Assembly (NCBI RefSeq): GCF_000247815.1
Contig: NC_021692.1
Location: forward strand, 6,275,868 to 6,339,867
Direction: 5' to 3'
From: Ficedula albicollis
Lineage: Eukaryota > Chordata > Aves > Passeriformes > Muscicapidae
DNA: 64,000 nt
In this document: piece by piece, positions 24,300 through 60,284 of the stretch
Numbering within the stretch: position 1 is the stretch's first letter
Layout: the number at the start of each line of letters is the position of its first letter
The notes under the pieces: model-generated
What the model was told of the DNA's origin: nothing
Databases searched by the model: none
Seen by the model: the letters and a program-made list of their open reading frames with translations, nothing else
Made by a program: the position numbers and the translations under genes

Positions 24300-24670
24300 A
24301 TTTTGCTTCCCAAGTGGAATTTTCCAGGGGAAATTAAGTGGAAAGGTGGATAAAATAATGGGAAAGTTGATGTTAATCTGGGAATAAATGGATTTATTTG
24401 AAATTTTCAGGGGAAAAAAGGGTAAAGGTGGATAAAACAATGGGGAAATTTACATTCTGATGGGAATAAATGGATTTATTTGTAATTATTCAGGGAAAAA
24501 AAAGGCTGAGTAGCACAAAATAATGAGAAAATGGAAGTTATGATGGGAATAATTGGATTTATTTATAATTTTCTGGGGGGAAAAGGGTAAAAGTGGATAA
24601 AATAATGGGAAAATGGGTATTATTCTGGGAATAAATGGATTTATTCATAATTTTCCTGGGAAAATAAAGA
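24300..24670 (+). repeat. 82-bp minisatellite, ~4 units
   Basis: Units share gggaataaatggatttattt, spaced 82 bp, followed by aattttcagggg and gataaaataatgggaaa. Confidence 0.88.
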
Positions 24671-25275
24671 AAATACACTGGCAAGAATTAAAAATAAATA
24701 TAATTATAAATAAATATTCACATTACAGATAATTAATCACATTTACAGACAACATTAATGAACCTCAGATGGCAAATGGATGTTTAAAAAACTGGAGTTT
24801 GCTGACATCTTGGAAAATTCCTCATTTGGAATAGGATATTTTGGGAAAAAATACTCCCTGGTAATCCCTAAGCATGCATTATAATAATAACTATAATAAT
24901 AATTACTATTATTATAATAATTGAGTTTAACATGCTAAAATAAGAAGAGTTTTTGCAGGATTTTAGTTTTGTTTTAGGAAAAAAAGCCTTGAAATTCTCA
25001 AAATAGAAAAATCTTCTGAAGATCTTTAATCTTCAATAATTAATTAATTAATTTAAACAAGAGAAAAACAAAACAAAAAAACTAACACAATTGATCCCTT
25101 TAGTATTCCTAATCCCTAAAATTCCTAATTTTGCTAAGAAGCAAAAAGAAAGAGAAATTGGCACTTCTTAATTTTTCTTTGCCATTTGTCTCTTCCAGCC
25201 AGAGTTGGGAAGGAGGGAATGGAATGGGAATGAAAGTGCAGAGTGCAACAAACATCAAAAAAATAAACAAAAAAA
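24671..25275. other. AT-rich intergenic sequence, nothing recognised
   Basis: Includes ataataataa-type simple sequence near 24880-24920 and taattaattaattt near 25040. Confidence 0.5.
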
Positions 25276-25395
25276 AAATCACACACACAAAAAAAAGACA
25301 TTTAAAAACTGAAATTTTACCCAAAAAAAACCCAACAACAACAAAAAAATCACACACACAAAAAAAAAGACATTTAAAAACTGAAATTTTACATT
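25276..25395 (+). repeat. 71-bp two-copy direct repeat
   Basis: The block atcacacacacaaaaaaa followed by gacatttaaaaactgaaatt is present at about 25277 and 25348. Confidence 0.85.
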
Positions 25396-26534
25396 TACAA
25401 GGTAAAAACCGCTCACGCTGCAGGAACTGCAGCTGGCACAGGGGACTGGAAAAATTTTGGAGCAGCTGCCACTGAAAAATGTTGGAATTCCAGGTTTGGA
25501 GATAAATAAATAATGTCTGAGTCCTGTGTGAGCTCTGATTATTTTGGAGTAGCCAGGAGTGAGGGAAAAAATCCCATCTGTGGATGTGTCACTGATAAAT
25601 AATTCGATTTTAGTTCCTTTACAAGGAATTTCTGGAGAGAAGGAAGGAATTCCCCCAGCTTTGAGCACCTAAATGTGATTTTTTTAGTGTGGTGAAAAGA
25701 GAAATAAAGTTCTCAAAGTTGAATTTTTGGGGTAGGGGGAACTTCTTTCTCTTGACTACACAAAGTTCATTTTTATACCTTAAATCCCCACCTTTGGGGA
25801 TAAAAATGCTTTTTGAACTCCCACTGATCAACTCCTGCTCATTTGTATTACAAATAAATCTAAATTTGAAGCCTGCAATGTCTTGGAGCAGCCAGGGAGT
25901 TCTTGAGTGTTGGAGGGAAATGAATTCCAAACAACACCTGGAGGCTTTGCAAAGACAAAAAATTCTTCTCCTAAATTAAAATAAATTCCATTTCTGCCAA
26001 AACTCAGTCACCTCCCTTAGGAGCTGCCAGGTGTTTTATGTACATTGCCTTTCAAACAGCAAAAAGAGACAAATTAACAGATTTAACCATTCCATCCTCT
26101 GCCAGAGAGCTCTCCCTGCAGGCACAAGAGGAAAAGCTGATCCTTTTTTCTGCCTCTGGCAATAACCTGATGCCAAATTTGGGCTCTTCCCTCCGTGCCA
26201 AGTTGGCATTTCCCTGCCAAGGAATAAACAGCAGCCTCATTCCAGTCTTATCAGCACCAAAACTTATCGTGACCTTTAGCAAATAAACATCAGAATCTCT
26301 TCAAACTTTTTATTCCAGTTCTCTCTCTCTCCTGGTTTTTTATACTCTCTGTGTTTTGCCACCTTTTATTTGCCTTCAATCCTGGCATTTGACCTTTTTC
26401 TGTGCTTTCTGTCACCTATTTTGTTTTTTTAAGCATTTTGACCCATGCCACGTCAGCACCTCCCAGGGAGTCACAGGGTGCCAGAATGAGTCGTGCAAAA
26501 CCTTTTAAAGAGTAATTAACCCCTGACTCCAACT
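25396..26534. other. intergenic sequence downstream of B3GALT6
   Basis: No gene recognised. Plus-strand tttatt motifs near 26309 and 26366 read as AATAAA on the minus strand and could be the B3GALT6 polyadenylation signal, but this is weak evidence. Confidence 0.4.
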
Positions 26535-26865
26535 AACAGCAATTCCCAAAATCCAGCCAGGGCTGCATCCCAAAGCCTTTGGGATTGGTGCCTGAGGGGA
26601 ACGATTTGTTTCTGAGGGAGAAACCGAGGCCAAAATTCCATTTTAGCAGCTCCTCCCACTCAGTTCTGCTGGAATTATGGATGCACAGCACCAGGCTGTG
26701 ATTTGGGAAGTCTGTCCACGGAAATGGAGTGTAAAATTCCAAGAATCCTGGCTCAAATTAACCGCAATTCCCAAAATCCAGCTATGCCTGCATCCCAAAC
26801 CCTTCGTGCCCAATGTTCTGAGGGAGAAACTGAGGCGAGAATTCCATTTTCACAGGATTCTCCCG
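26535..26865 (+). repeat. dispersed ~180-bp repeat family, second cluster
   Basis: Two units (26540-26700 and 26765-26865) of the same family as at 21575-23560, recognised by ccagccagggctgcatccca and atggatgcacagcaccaggc. They lie just past the B3GALT6 stop codon and so probably in its 3' UTR. Confidence 0.75.
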
Positions 26866-26901
26866 GTGTAACAGCGAGCAGAGTCCATCACCCCGAGGCT
26901 T

Positions 26902-27612
26902 TCAGGGGATGCCATCCTTCCTCTGGCAGCACTGCGAGGGAGGCACCCCCCAGTCGTACATGTAGGAGAGCCGCAGTTTCACCTCCTCCTTACACAGCTT
27001 CCCTTCCTTGGCCAGCGTCTGGTGCTTCTCCAGCATGTCCTCGATGCTCTGCTTGTGAGTCACGATGTATCTGTTGTTGCAGCCGCGCGATTTGTACTCG
27101 GTGTCGAAGCGGGGGTCGTGCACTCTCTTCACGTCGATGGGCGCCAGCCACACGCCCAGGGACACGTCCTCGCTCTGCCACAGGTTCAGGTAGTCGCTGC
27201 TGAGGCGCAGGTAACGCACCAGATCGGCGGAGATCACGTAGCCGCCGCCCAGCGCGTAGGGCAGGTAATAATCGCACAGCAGCCAGGCGCTCTCCTTCCA
27301 TTTCCCCCCGGATTTCACCCGCCCGCGGCCCGAGAAGAAGCCCCAGTAGAGGCGCCGCGGCTCTTTAGCCCTCAGCTCCTCCACCAGCACATCCAAGCGC
27401 ACGAAGGTGTCGTCGTCAGCCTTGAGGGCGAACTGGAAGTCCAGGTGCGCATCCAGCCACACGTAGGTAGCCAGCACCTTGGCCGTGAGGTTCTCGTACG
27501 AGTCGCGCAGCTCCGGCAGCAGCAGCAGGTCGCGGTGGCGGCTCTGCTCCAGCTCCAGGCTCCGCAGCTCCTCGGCGCCCAGCCCCGCCGTGCCCACCAC
27601 GAAGCGGCTCCA
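26902..27612 (-). CDS. B3GALT6: B3GALT6, beta-1,3-galactosyltransferase 6 (C-terminal 236 residues)
   Basis: Galactosyltransferase II: a Golgi type II membrane enzyme of family GT31 that adds the second galactose of the xylose-Gal-Gal-GlcA linker that anchors glycosaminoglycans to proteoglycans. The visible frame begins at a Trp ([12 protein letters not shown]) and ends [14 protein letters not shown], closely matching the human C-terminus as I recall it. Seen in order: an N-glycosylation site (NLT, residue 41 of the fragment), the GT31 metal-binding DDD motif in LKADDDTF (residues 66-68), [23 protein letters not shown], the [11 protein letters not shown] motif, HDPRFDTEY and the Cys-rich end. 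The gene is single-exon in vertebrates. The first ~90 residues (tail, membrane anchor, stem and start of the catalytic domain; human protein about 329) fall in the adjoining G tract, so the break looks technical rather than mutational. Codons are much more GC-rich than the surroundings. It faces SDF4 head to head. Confidence 0.97.
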   Translation of the reverse strand, partial: WSRFVVGTAGLGAEELRSLELEQSRHRDLLLLPELRDSYENLTAKVLATYVWLDAHLDFQFALKADDDTFVRLDVLVEELRAKEPRRLYWGFFSGRGRVKSGGKWKESAWLLCDYYLPYALGGGYVISADLVRYLRLSSDYLNLWQSEDVSLGVWLAPIDVKRVHDPRFDTEYKSRGCNNRYIVTHKQSIEDMLEKHQTLAKEGKLCKEEVKLRLSYMYDWGVPPSQCCQRKDGIP

Positions 27613-28346
<734 letters not shown>

Positions 28347-28469
28347 ATCTTGGAACAGGGCACGTGATGGCCGAGAAGGCGCCATCTTGCGTTTGGGCAC
28401 TGCGCCGTGGCCGTACAATTACGGAGTCGTAAAAAGTTGGGATGGGCCTCAAAGCCTCTCAGTACCAGC

Positions 28470-28570
28470 GCCCGCCATGGGCAGGGACATCTTCCACTGA
28501 CACAGGGTGTTCCAAGCCTCAATGTCCAATCTGGACAATTGCAGGGATGGGGCGCTAACAGCTCCTCTGT
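28470..28570 (-). mobile_element. CR1 LINE 3'-end fragment, minus orientation, in the promoter
   Basis: ccatgggcagggacatcttc, then cactgacacagggtgttcca and attgcagggatggggcg match the avian CR1 3' region in reverse orientation. Confidence 0.8.
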
Positions 28571-28597
28571 CGATGGCAGAGAATGTCGATGCCATCA

Positions 28598-28650
28598 GAT
28601 GCTCTTTAAGGTCCCTTTCAACCCAAACCATTCCACGATCCGATGAAAAC
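28598..28650 (+). mobile_element. CR1 LINE 3' terminus, plus orientation, in the promoter
   Basis: gctctttaaggtccctttca followed by acccaaaccattccacgatc matches the terminal segment of avian CR1 in sense orientation, opposite to the neighbouring fragment. Confidence 0.8.
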
Positions 28651-28876
28651 AGCCACGCACACACAGCCAGAAAGCAAGAGACGGTCCCCGCCTTAACAGC
28701 GGCGATAAGGGCGGCACAACGCCCACTGCCCCCTCTCTGCCGGAAATGGCGGCTGCCCTCACCGAAGATGGCGCCGCGCGCTCCCGTCAGGCGCGGTGAC
28801 AGCACTTCCGTCTCCTCCCCGCTCGCCCCGCGCAGGCAGCGCCGTGCCGGGGCCGTGAGGGCGGCGGGCCCGGGCT

Positions 28877-29751
<875 letters not shown>

Positions 29752-30174
29752 TTTTTTTTTTTTTAGTTTATTTTTTTTCCCGTGGAATTGGGCGGGATGA
29801 TCCCTGTGGGTCACTTCCAGGGCAGGATATTGGGGTTTTGTGGCTCTGTGGCAGCTCCGCCCCGCCGCTGTTTCCTGGGTGTTTCCAGCTCCGCTTTCTC
29901 TTGGGTGTGACCGGATTTCCCTCAATCCTCCCTCTCCCAAAACACCTTCATTTGTTTCCAAAGAACATTTTTGTTGGGTTCTCTGCGATCCTCCCGTGGC
30001 TTCTTCCTCATTTTCAAGGATGTTCCCATCCCAAGTCCTCCGCAGAGTGAAAACTAATGCATTAATTCCATATATTCATTATTTAACAGTTATCTTCAAT
30101 GTCTGACATCTAAAATTCTTCTATTTTTGTGTAGGTTCCTCTGAATTTCTTCTGGTGTGGAGGTTTTCCATACT

Positions 30175-31200
<1,026 letters not shown>

Positions 31201-31349
31201 AATAACTTACTAATTTTGTGTATGGGTTACTGTAAGTTTTAGCTATTCATTACCAACCTCTTGCTTCTTGTTTTTTTTTTCCTTTTAGATCACTTAACCC
31301 ACAACAACTCCAACAACCAGAACCAAAGCAGGCATAAAAATAAATAAAA

Positions 31350-46206
<14,857 letters not shown>

Positions 46207-46247
46207 GCTTCCTTTTCCAGAACTTTCTCTTTCCTTTCCCTGCCCTC

Positions 46248-46269
46248 CAAAAAAAAAAAAAAAAAAAAA

Positions 46270-46319
<50 letters not shown>

Positions 46320-46346
46320 TGCCCTCCAAAAAAAAAAAAAAAAAAA
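46248..46346. other. A-run / 47-base G tract / A-run in the SDF4 3' UTR
   Basis: ccctgccctcc plus an A run occurs on both sides of a G47 tract (46270-46316). This looks like one genomic A-run read twice, with dark-cycle G between the readings. Confidence 0.85.
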
Positions 46347-46459
46347 TCCCAGGGAAAAACGACTGAGCTCCGAACCGCGGGAATTCTTTGCTGCTGTCGC
46401 CGCTCCTCGCTCGGGGTCATTCCCGATTTTCCGTCCATCCCTGCAGCTCCGTGGAGACT

Positions 46460-47060
46460 GGGAGAAATCGTAGAAATTCCTGGATTCTGGCAGTTTTTCT
46501 CCTTGGTTTGTTGGGTTAAACCCAGCTGGAATTCCATGGGATCTGCAGCTCTCTGGAGGGCTTTTCCTGCCAGGAGAAATTCCTGGATTCTGGCGGTTTT
46601 TCTCCTTGGTTTGTTGGGTTAAACCCAGCTGGAATTCCATGGGATCTGCAGCTCCCTGGAGTGGTTTTTACACTAGGAGGAATCATGGAAATTCCTGGAT
46701 TCTGGCGGTTTTTCTTCCTGGTTTGTTTGGTTGAATCCAGATGGGAGAAATTCCTGGATTCCAGTGGTTTTTCTCCTTGGTTTGTGGTGTTGAATCCAGC
46801 TGAAACTCCATGGGATCTGCAGCTCCTTGGAGGGATTTTCCTGCTGGGAGAAATCATAGAAATTCCTGGATTCTGGTGGTTTTCCTCCCTGGTTTGTGAG
46901 GTTGAATCCAGTTGGAATTTCCTGGGGTCTGCAGCTCCTTGGAGTGGTTTTCCTGCCAGGAGAAATCATGGAAATTCCAGGATTCTGGTTTTCCTCCTTT
47001 CTGGTTTGTGGGGTTAAATCCAGCTGGAATTCCATGGGGTCTGGTTGGGGAGGATCCTAA
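46460..47060 (+). repeat. ~108-bp minisatellite in the SDF4 3' UTR
   Basis: Five to six units sharing aattcctggattctggcgg, then ctccttggtttgttgggttaa and gggatctgcagctccctgga. One unit is shortened near 46740. The array lies just after the stop codon, so it is probably transcribed. Confidence 0.9.
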
Positions 47061-48049
47061 AATATTCCCTTGTTTCCTTCAGCTGCTGATGCAGAGAATC
47101 CCAACAAAAAGTTGGATTTTGGGAATTTTAGTGGTTCCAAGGAATGTTTGATATCCTGGGAATATCCACATTCAATTCCAGTGTTTTTCTCGACTTCCTG
47201 AAGAGTTTATTGGGAATTTTTCACCTCTTTTCATGTGAGTGTGGGGAAGAATTTATTTTAAATGTTACAGAAAAGCTCTTTGGAATTAAATTAATAAAAG
47301 AAAGTAACTTAAAAGAACATTAATTAAAGAAATATAAAGTGACATTTTTTGTTGACATCTGCACTGAGAATGGGAGATAATGGCTTTTAAAAAAAAAAGT
47401 CTGTCAAAAACCAAACAATTGGGAAGTTTTTTGGGAATTTAAGCTGTTGGACAGAGCAGTGGGAATTCCATGGAGTTTGATGGCTGCTTAATTCACTGCT
47501 AAAATTAATGAGCTGTGTGCTAATTATGCTGTTAATGAGCTGCTAATGAATATTTGGGAGAGATTCCGGCTTTGGGTGAGCTCTGGAAACATCTCTGTCC
47601 CAAATAAAATTGATTTTTCCTCTGCTTCCATCTTTCCTGGGAAAAACCCCACTTTGGGAAAGAATTCCTGAAAATCTAAGATGTTCTATTTGATTAAATT
47701 TATTCTTAATATAATGTAAATATGGGAATTGCTGTCCTTCTGTCTCTTTTCCTGCTCTTTATTTGATGTTTTTATTAAATTCCTTGGATAAAAGGTTTTA
47801 AATTTTTTTCTTTTTTTTGTTTTGTTTTGTTTTGTTTTCCATTAAATATTTCTCTCCATGCTTTGGAAATTCTGCTGCTTTTAAGGTTTGTTGGGAGGGG
47901 GTGGCAATAAGAGGAATAAATTCCAAGGATAATCTATAAAATTAGTTTAAACACAAAAACTCCAGTAAAATCAGCTGATAATTGTGATTTATGATTGTGA
48001 TGTATGAAGAGATTTTGCCAACACTATTCTAAATTAATTTTGGGACAAC

Positions 48050-48050
<1 letters not shown>
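47061..48050. other. SDF4 3' flank; candidate polyadenylation signals
   Basis: AATAAA-type hexamers at about 47292 (ttaataaaag) and 47603 (caaataaaat) are possible SDF4 polyadenylation signals. No other feature recognised. Confidence 0.4.
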
Positions 48051-48554
<504 letters not shown>

Positions 48555-48832
48555 AAAATCCTTAATTCCCAATATTCCCCCGCCTCAGCGAGGGCACTCC
48601 CGCAGCGCTCCTCCCTCCCTCCCTCCCTCCCTCCAGACCTACTTTTGCAGCCGTTCCCATCGGCATTCCCCTGCCTTGAAGCGCTCGTTTTACCTTTTCA
48701 ATCTTTCTCAAGCTCAGCATTTCTTCTTCCTGCTGAAAAAACCCCAAACCGGGAGCGGGAAGGGGCGTGGAGAAAAGCGGGAATTTCCCTCAAATGTCTC
48801 CGCCCGGAGCTGATCCAGCGTTCGTCCCTCAG

Positions 48833-49488
48833 AGCGGCGTGAGGAGAACGGAGCCGTGAGGGGAAACGGAGCCGTGAAGGGAGCGGAGCTGTGAGGGGAA
48901 TGGAGCCTTAAAGGGAGCGGAGCCGTGAGGGGAGCGGAGCTGTCAGGGAAACGTGAGGGGAGCGGAGCCCTGAGGAGAACGGAGCCGTGAGGGGAAACGG
49001 AGCCCTGAGGGAAACGTGAGGAGAACGGAGCCCTGAGGGAAACGTGAGGGGAGCGGAGCTGTGAGGGGAAACGGAGCCCTGAGGGGAGCGGAGCCCCTGA
49101 GGGGAACGTGAGGGAAGCGGACTTGAGGAGAATGGAGCCGTAAAGGGAGCGGAGCCGTGAGGAGAGCGGAGCCCTGAGGGAAGCGTGAGTGGGAATGGAG
49201 CCGTGAGGGCAGCGGAGCCTTGAGGGGAACGGAGCCCGTGAGGGAAACGAGGAGAATGGAGCGTAAAGGGAGCGGAGCCGTGAGGAGAGCGGAGCCCTGA
49301 GGGAAGCGTGAGTGGGAATGGAGCCGTGAGGGCAGCGGAGCCTTGAGGGGAACGGAGCCCGTGAGGGAAACGTGAGGGGAACGGAGCCCGTGAGGGGAAC
49401 GTGAAGGAAACGGAGCCGTGAAGGAAACGGAGCCGTGAGGGGAACGGAGCCGTGAGGGGAACGGAGCCGTGAGGGGAACGGAACAGCG
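48833..49488 (+). repeat. 17-bp GC-rich minisatellite forming the TNFRSF4 5' flank / 5' UTR
   Basis: About 35-40 units of the type gaggggaacggagccgt, with higher-order duplication (the block near 49130-49245 recurs at about 49250-49365). It runs to within a few bases of the TNFRSF4 start codon. On the minus strand it reads as Ser/Pro/Arg-rich repeat frames without meaning. Confidence 0.95.
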
Positions 49489-49491
49489 GGA

Positions 49492-55593
<6,102 letters not shown>

Positions 55594-55739
55594 GCCCAGC
55601 CCAAAGCCGGGCCTGCCTTCCTCAGCCCGGGAATCCCAAGGAGTGCTGGGACTAATTAGGGCTGGCTTTGCTTAATGAGGAGTTAAATAGGGGCTGAATC
55701 AACTCAGGATCTCCCTTTGGAATTTGGGGAAATTCCTAA

Positions 55740-56110
55740 GGGAATTTGGTGTGGATTAAGTGGCAAAGCTGAGCTCTAAAATCAGGATTCAGTGGCAAAA
55801 CTGAGTCTAAAATTGGGATTAAATGGCAAAACTGAGCCTAAAATTGGGTTTTAATGGTAAAACTGAGTCCAAAATCAGGATTCAATGGAAAAACTGAGCC
55901 TCAAATTGAGATTAAATGGCAAAACTGAATCTAAAATCGGGATTCAGTGGCAAAATTGAGCCTAAAATCAGAATTAAGTGCCAAAGCTGAGCTGTGAAAG
56001 TGCCAAAGCTGAGTTCTAAACCCACGATTCAGTGGCAAAACTGAGCCTAAAGTTGGGATTTAATGGCAAAACTGAGTTTAAAATCAGGATTAAGTGGTGA
56101 CTCAATCCAC
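55740..56110 (+). repeat. ~31-bp minisatellite in the TNFRSF4 3' flank
   Basis: About ten units of aatggcaaaactgagtctaa followed by aatcaggattc. Probably 3' UTR. Confidence 0.9.
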
Positions 56111-56248
56111 ATTTCATGAAATGAATTTTCCCTCTCTGATTGGTTCTCCATAAATTTGGAAAGTCCATTTTTTGGGAGCCAATCCCAAACTCTGGAGTTC
56201 CTGGGAGGAGCCTGAAGAGTCCTTCTGTTGAATTTGAAATATTTCCAA

Positions 56249-56424
<176 letters not shown>

Positions 56425-56555
56425 AGCAGGGATCCAAGAGGTTTTTAAATCCATGGATTTGGAATATTTGGGATTTTTTATATGTTATACATATCTCAGG
56501 GGGTTTATACCGTGTATAGGAAGGTTTGTATCGTGTACAAAGGGGAATTTTGGGA

Positions 56556-57218
56556 ATAAAACTCTGGAAAAACAAATCCTGGTGTGTGGTCAGGGGGAAA
56601 ATGGGAAATTCCTGCAGGGAGGGATGAGGGGGAAAGGTTGGGATGGGTTTTAGGGAAATTTTTCTGGGGGGAAAAAAATGCAATTTTTTCATGGAAAAAT
56701 GATAAATATAAACATAATAATGTTCCTGAGTGAAAAAAAAAAAAAACCCACACTTTTTTCCCCTGGATAATAATTGTATTTTTAAGGGAAAAAAATTCCT
56801 ATTTTCCCCTGGATAATAATGGTATTTTTGAGGGGGGAAAAATCTCATTTTTCCATGGATAATAATTGTATTTTTAGATCGGAAGAGCGGTTCAGCATAA
56901 AACTCTGGAAAAACAAATCCTGGTGTGTGGTCAGGGGGAAAATGGGAAATTCCTGCAGGGAGGGATGAGGGGGAAAGGTTGGGATGGGTTTTAGGGAAAT
57001 TTTTCTGGGGGGAAAAAAATGCAATTTTTTCATGGAAAAATGATAAATATAAACATAATAATGTTCCTGAGTGAAAAAAAAAAAAAACCCACACTTTTTT
57101 CCCCTGGATAATAATTGTATTTTTAAGGGAAAAAAATTCCTATTTTCCCCTGGATAATAATGGTATTTTTGAGGGGGGAAAAATCTCATTTTTCCATGGA
57201 TAATAATTGTATTTTTTA
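56556..57218 (+). repeat. false direct duplication (~322 bp) around an adapter
   Basis: 56556-56877 (ataaaactctggaaaaacaa ... aataattgtattttta) is repeated without visible change from 56897 to about 57218, with Illumina adapter between the copies. Only one copy is likely to be genomic. An AATAAA at 56555 could be the TNFRSF4 polyadenylation signal. Confidence 0.93.
56876..56897 (+). other. Illumina adapter sequence left in the assembly
   Basis: agatcggaagagcggttcag plus ca is the first 22 bases of the Illumina paired-end adapter. Confidence 0.97.
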
Positions 57219-57890
57219 GGGGAAAAAAACCCCCATTTTTCCCTGGATAATAACCACATTCCTGAGAGAAAATAATCCCATTATACCCTGAAAAAAAGAC
57301 AAATAATTCTAATTATTTTAACAAAAAACACCTCAGAAGCTTTACATCCGCCCAGTTCTTTTCACCCTCACTTCCTGCTTGGTGTTTTTTCATTTTTTCA
57401 TTTTTTTTTCATTTTTTGGGGTTTCCCCTGCAGCTGGTGACGATTTTCCTTTGCTGCTCCGTTATCTCCTGATTTTTTGATCTCCACATCCTCCAGAATG
57501 ACTCAAATTTGCCACAGGAGATGGAAAAATAATCTCATCCGGGGATGCTGGGAGCTTTCAGGGTTTTTCCATTTTTTTCAGGTTTTTTTTCCTGGATTTT
57601 CCTTCTGGGAATTTCAGATTTTTTAGGATTTTCCTCCTGGAGTCACCAAATTCGGATGAAAAAAAGGATTTTTCCCTAGGGAAAGGCTGGGTGGGTTTTT
57701 TGGGGAAGGATCCTGGGGTTTTGGTGGCTTTGGGGTTTTTGGGAATGTTGGATTTTGTGGGATTTTCCTTCTGGAGTCACCAAATTTGGAGCCCAAAAAG
57801 GGGAATTTTCTATGGGGTTCTTTGGGGAGGATTTTGGGGTTTTGGTGGATTTGGGGTCAGGATTTCACTCCAGGTTTGTGCCACGTCCTG
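57219..57890. other. spacer between TNFRSF4 and TNFRSF18, nothing recognised
   Basis: T-rich and G-rich low-complexity sequence with a loosely repeated ggattttccttctggagtca (57595-57780). No exon recognised. Confidence 0.55.
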
Positions 57891-57894
57891 GGCA

Positions 57895-58520
57895 GGACAG
57901 GGAATCCTCTTTCCCTGCTCCTTTCCCTAAAACCCATCCCAATCCTTCCCTAAACCCATCCTAAACTCACCCCAACCCATCCTAAACCCACCCCAACCCT
58001 TCCCTAAACCCATCCTAAACCCATCCCAACCCTTCCCTAAACCCATCCTAAACCCATCCCAACTTTCCCTCTTTCCCTAAAATCCATCCCAGCCACCCTC
58101 TGGGGAGAACCTTTTCCTCAACCCATCCCATCCTTTCCCTAAACCCACCTCACCCTTTCCCTAAATTCCATCCCAACCTTTCCCCAAAGCAATCCTAAAC
58201 CCATTCTAAACCCATCCCAACCCTTCCCTAAAACTCATCCTAAACCCATCCTAAACCTTCCCTAAAACCCATGCCAACCCTTCCCTAAACCCATCCCAAC
58301 CTTCCCTAAACCCATCCCAAACCCATCCCAACCCTTCCCTAAACCCACCTCACCCTTTCCCCAAACCCATCCCAACCTTTCCCTAAATTCTATCACAACC
58401 TTTCCCTAAACCCATCCTAAACCCATCCCAACCCTTCCCTAAACCCATCCTAAACCCACCCCAACCTTTTCCTAAAACCCATCCCAACCCTCCCCTAAAC
58501 CCATCCAAACCCCTCCCACC
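57895..58520 (+). repeat. ~14-28-bp repeat of cctaaacccatcccaaccct
   Basis: About 30 degenerate units of ccctaaacccatcc and cccaacccttc. Telomere-like CCCTAA words occur but not as a (CCCTAA)n array. Confidence 0.92.
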
Positions 58521-58924
58521 CTTTCTCCCATCCCATCCCTGCCCCTTCCACCGCAGTTTCTCACAGCAAGAACCCAAATCCATTCCTTTATTTCTCCTTT
58601 TTTTTCACCCATTGGGGATTTTTATTTTATTTTTTTGCTCTTTGGGTGTTTTTTGTTTTTTACCCTTTGAGTCTCCGGGGCCCCGTCAAGTGATGGAAGT
58701 TTCCAGTCACAGCTCCAGACTCAGCCGTGACCTTTCGGATTCTGCGGATTTTATCTGCCTGCTCATCTCCGGGCTTTTCTCGGCAGCTCTGCCCATCCCT
58801 GCTGACATTTCACTGCCCCATCCTCACCCTGCTCGGGCCCCAAACGCTCAGCTCACTTCCCACCCCGAAAAAATTCTTCCCACGGGAAGGTTCCCCTTGC
58901 TCTGGGCTCCAAAAGTGGGGGCTT

Positions 58925-59345
58925 TGTGAGGATAATCCTAAAAAATCTGATATTTCCCAGAAATCCTCACCCTCAAATCCATGAAAACCCTGGAGCCTTC
59001 CCAAAAAGCCCCACTGATCACAGCTCTGCTTTCCCCTAGGAAAAGTTCTTTTATTTCCAAAACTGGGGAGTCTGTGAGGATAATCCTAAAAAATCTGGTA
59101 TTTCACAGAAATCCTCACCCCAAATCCAGCAAAATCCCAGGATCCTTCCCAAAAACTCACTCAGCCCTCCATGGTATGATTCCCCATCTTTGGGCTCCAA
59201 ATTTGGTGATTCCATGAAGAAAATCCTAAAAAATCCAAGATTAGCCAGAAATCCTCACCCCAAATCCAGCAAAGCCCTGGGATCCTTCCCCAAACCCCAC
59301 TGATCACAGCCCTGCTTTCCCCCAGGGAAAATTTCCTCTCTTTTA
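58925..59345 (+). repeat. ~120-bp repeat, three units
   Basis: Units share gataatcctaaaaaatctg, then cagaaatcctcaccc and ccactgatcacagc...ctgctttccccc. Confidence 0.85.
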
Positions 59346-59379
59346 TTTCCAAAAAAAGAAACCACCCCCACCAAAAAAA

Positions 59380-59561
<182 letters not shown>

Positions 59562-59884
59562 AAAAATCCCAAAGAAAAGGAAACCATCCCAAAAAAAAAA
59601 AGAAAGAAACCACCCCAAAAAATCATCCCAGTTTCTCCAGCCATCTCTGCCTCCAGTGAGCTCCCCTCCCCCCCGGCTCTCACGGCTCCCCGGATGATTT
59701 CGGCCGAATTTTCGCTTTCCTGGCGCCGATTTCTGCCGATTACCCAGAACAGGGGAGGAAAGGAACCCACAGAGAAATCGCTCAGGGGAGGATTTCAGAG
59801 AGGTTAGGCCCGGCTTAAAGTGGCAGCTAAGCCCAGCTCAGAAATGATTCTCATCCCCCCACACCGTGGAATTTTCACCAGGGC

Positions 59885-60060
59885 AGGAGCTGGGATGGAA
59901 TTCCCAGAGAATTCACGGTTGGGATGGAATTCCTGAGAATTCGCGGTTGGGTTGGGATTCCTGAGAATTCGCGGTTGGGTTGGGATTCCCAGAGAATTTG
60001 TGGTTGGGATGGAATTCCCAGAGGATTCATTGTTGGGATGGAATTCCCAGAGAGATTTTC
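59885..60060 (+). repeat. ~29-bp minisatellite, six units
   Basis: Units of gggatggaattcccagagaa followed by ttcacggtt and variants. Confidence 0.92.
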
Positions 60061-60284
60061 CGATTTTCCTTCTCCCTCCCAACCCCAACGCCATCCCCTT
60101 TAACCCCAGGGATGCCCCAAACCCAAATTTTGTGGGGCTGCCCCTGTCCCTGCCCCCCCCAGCTCTGCCATTTCAAGCCAAACCCGAACCTTTCCCCGCC
60201 CCCCCAAAAAACAGGAAGAGCTCGGCCACAAAAACCCCGGCACCGCCTCCGCGGCGGGGACCGAGCGGGGACAGGAGCTGGCAC

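Noticed and set aside
57895..58520. Interstitial telomeric repeat
   Set aside because: CCCTAA words are present but not in tandem hexamer register.
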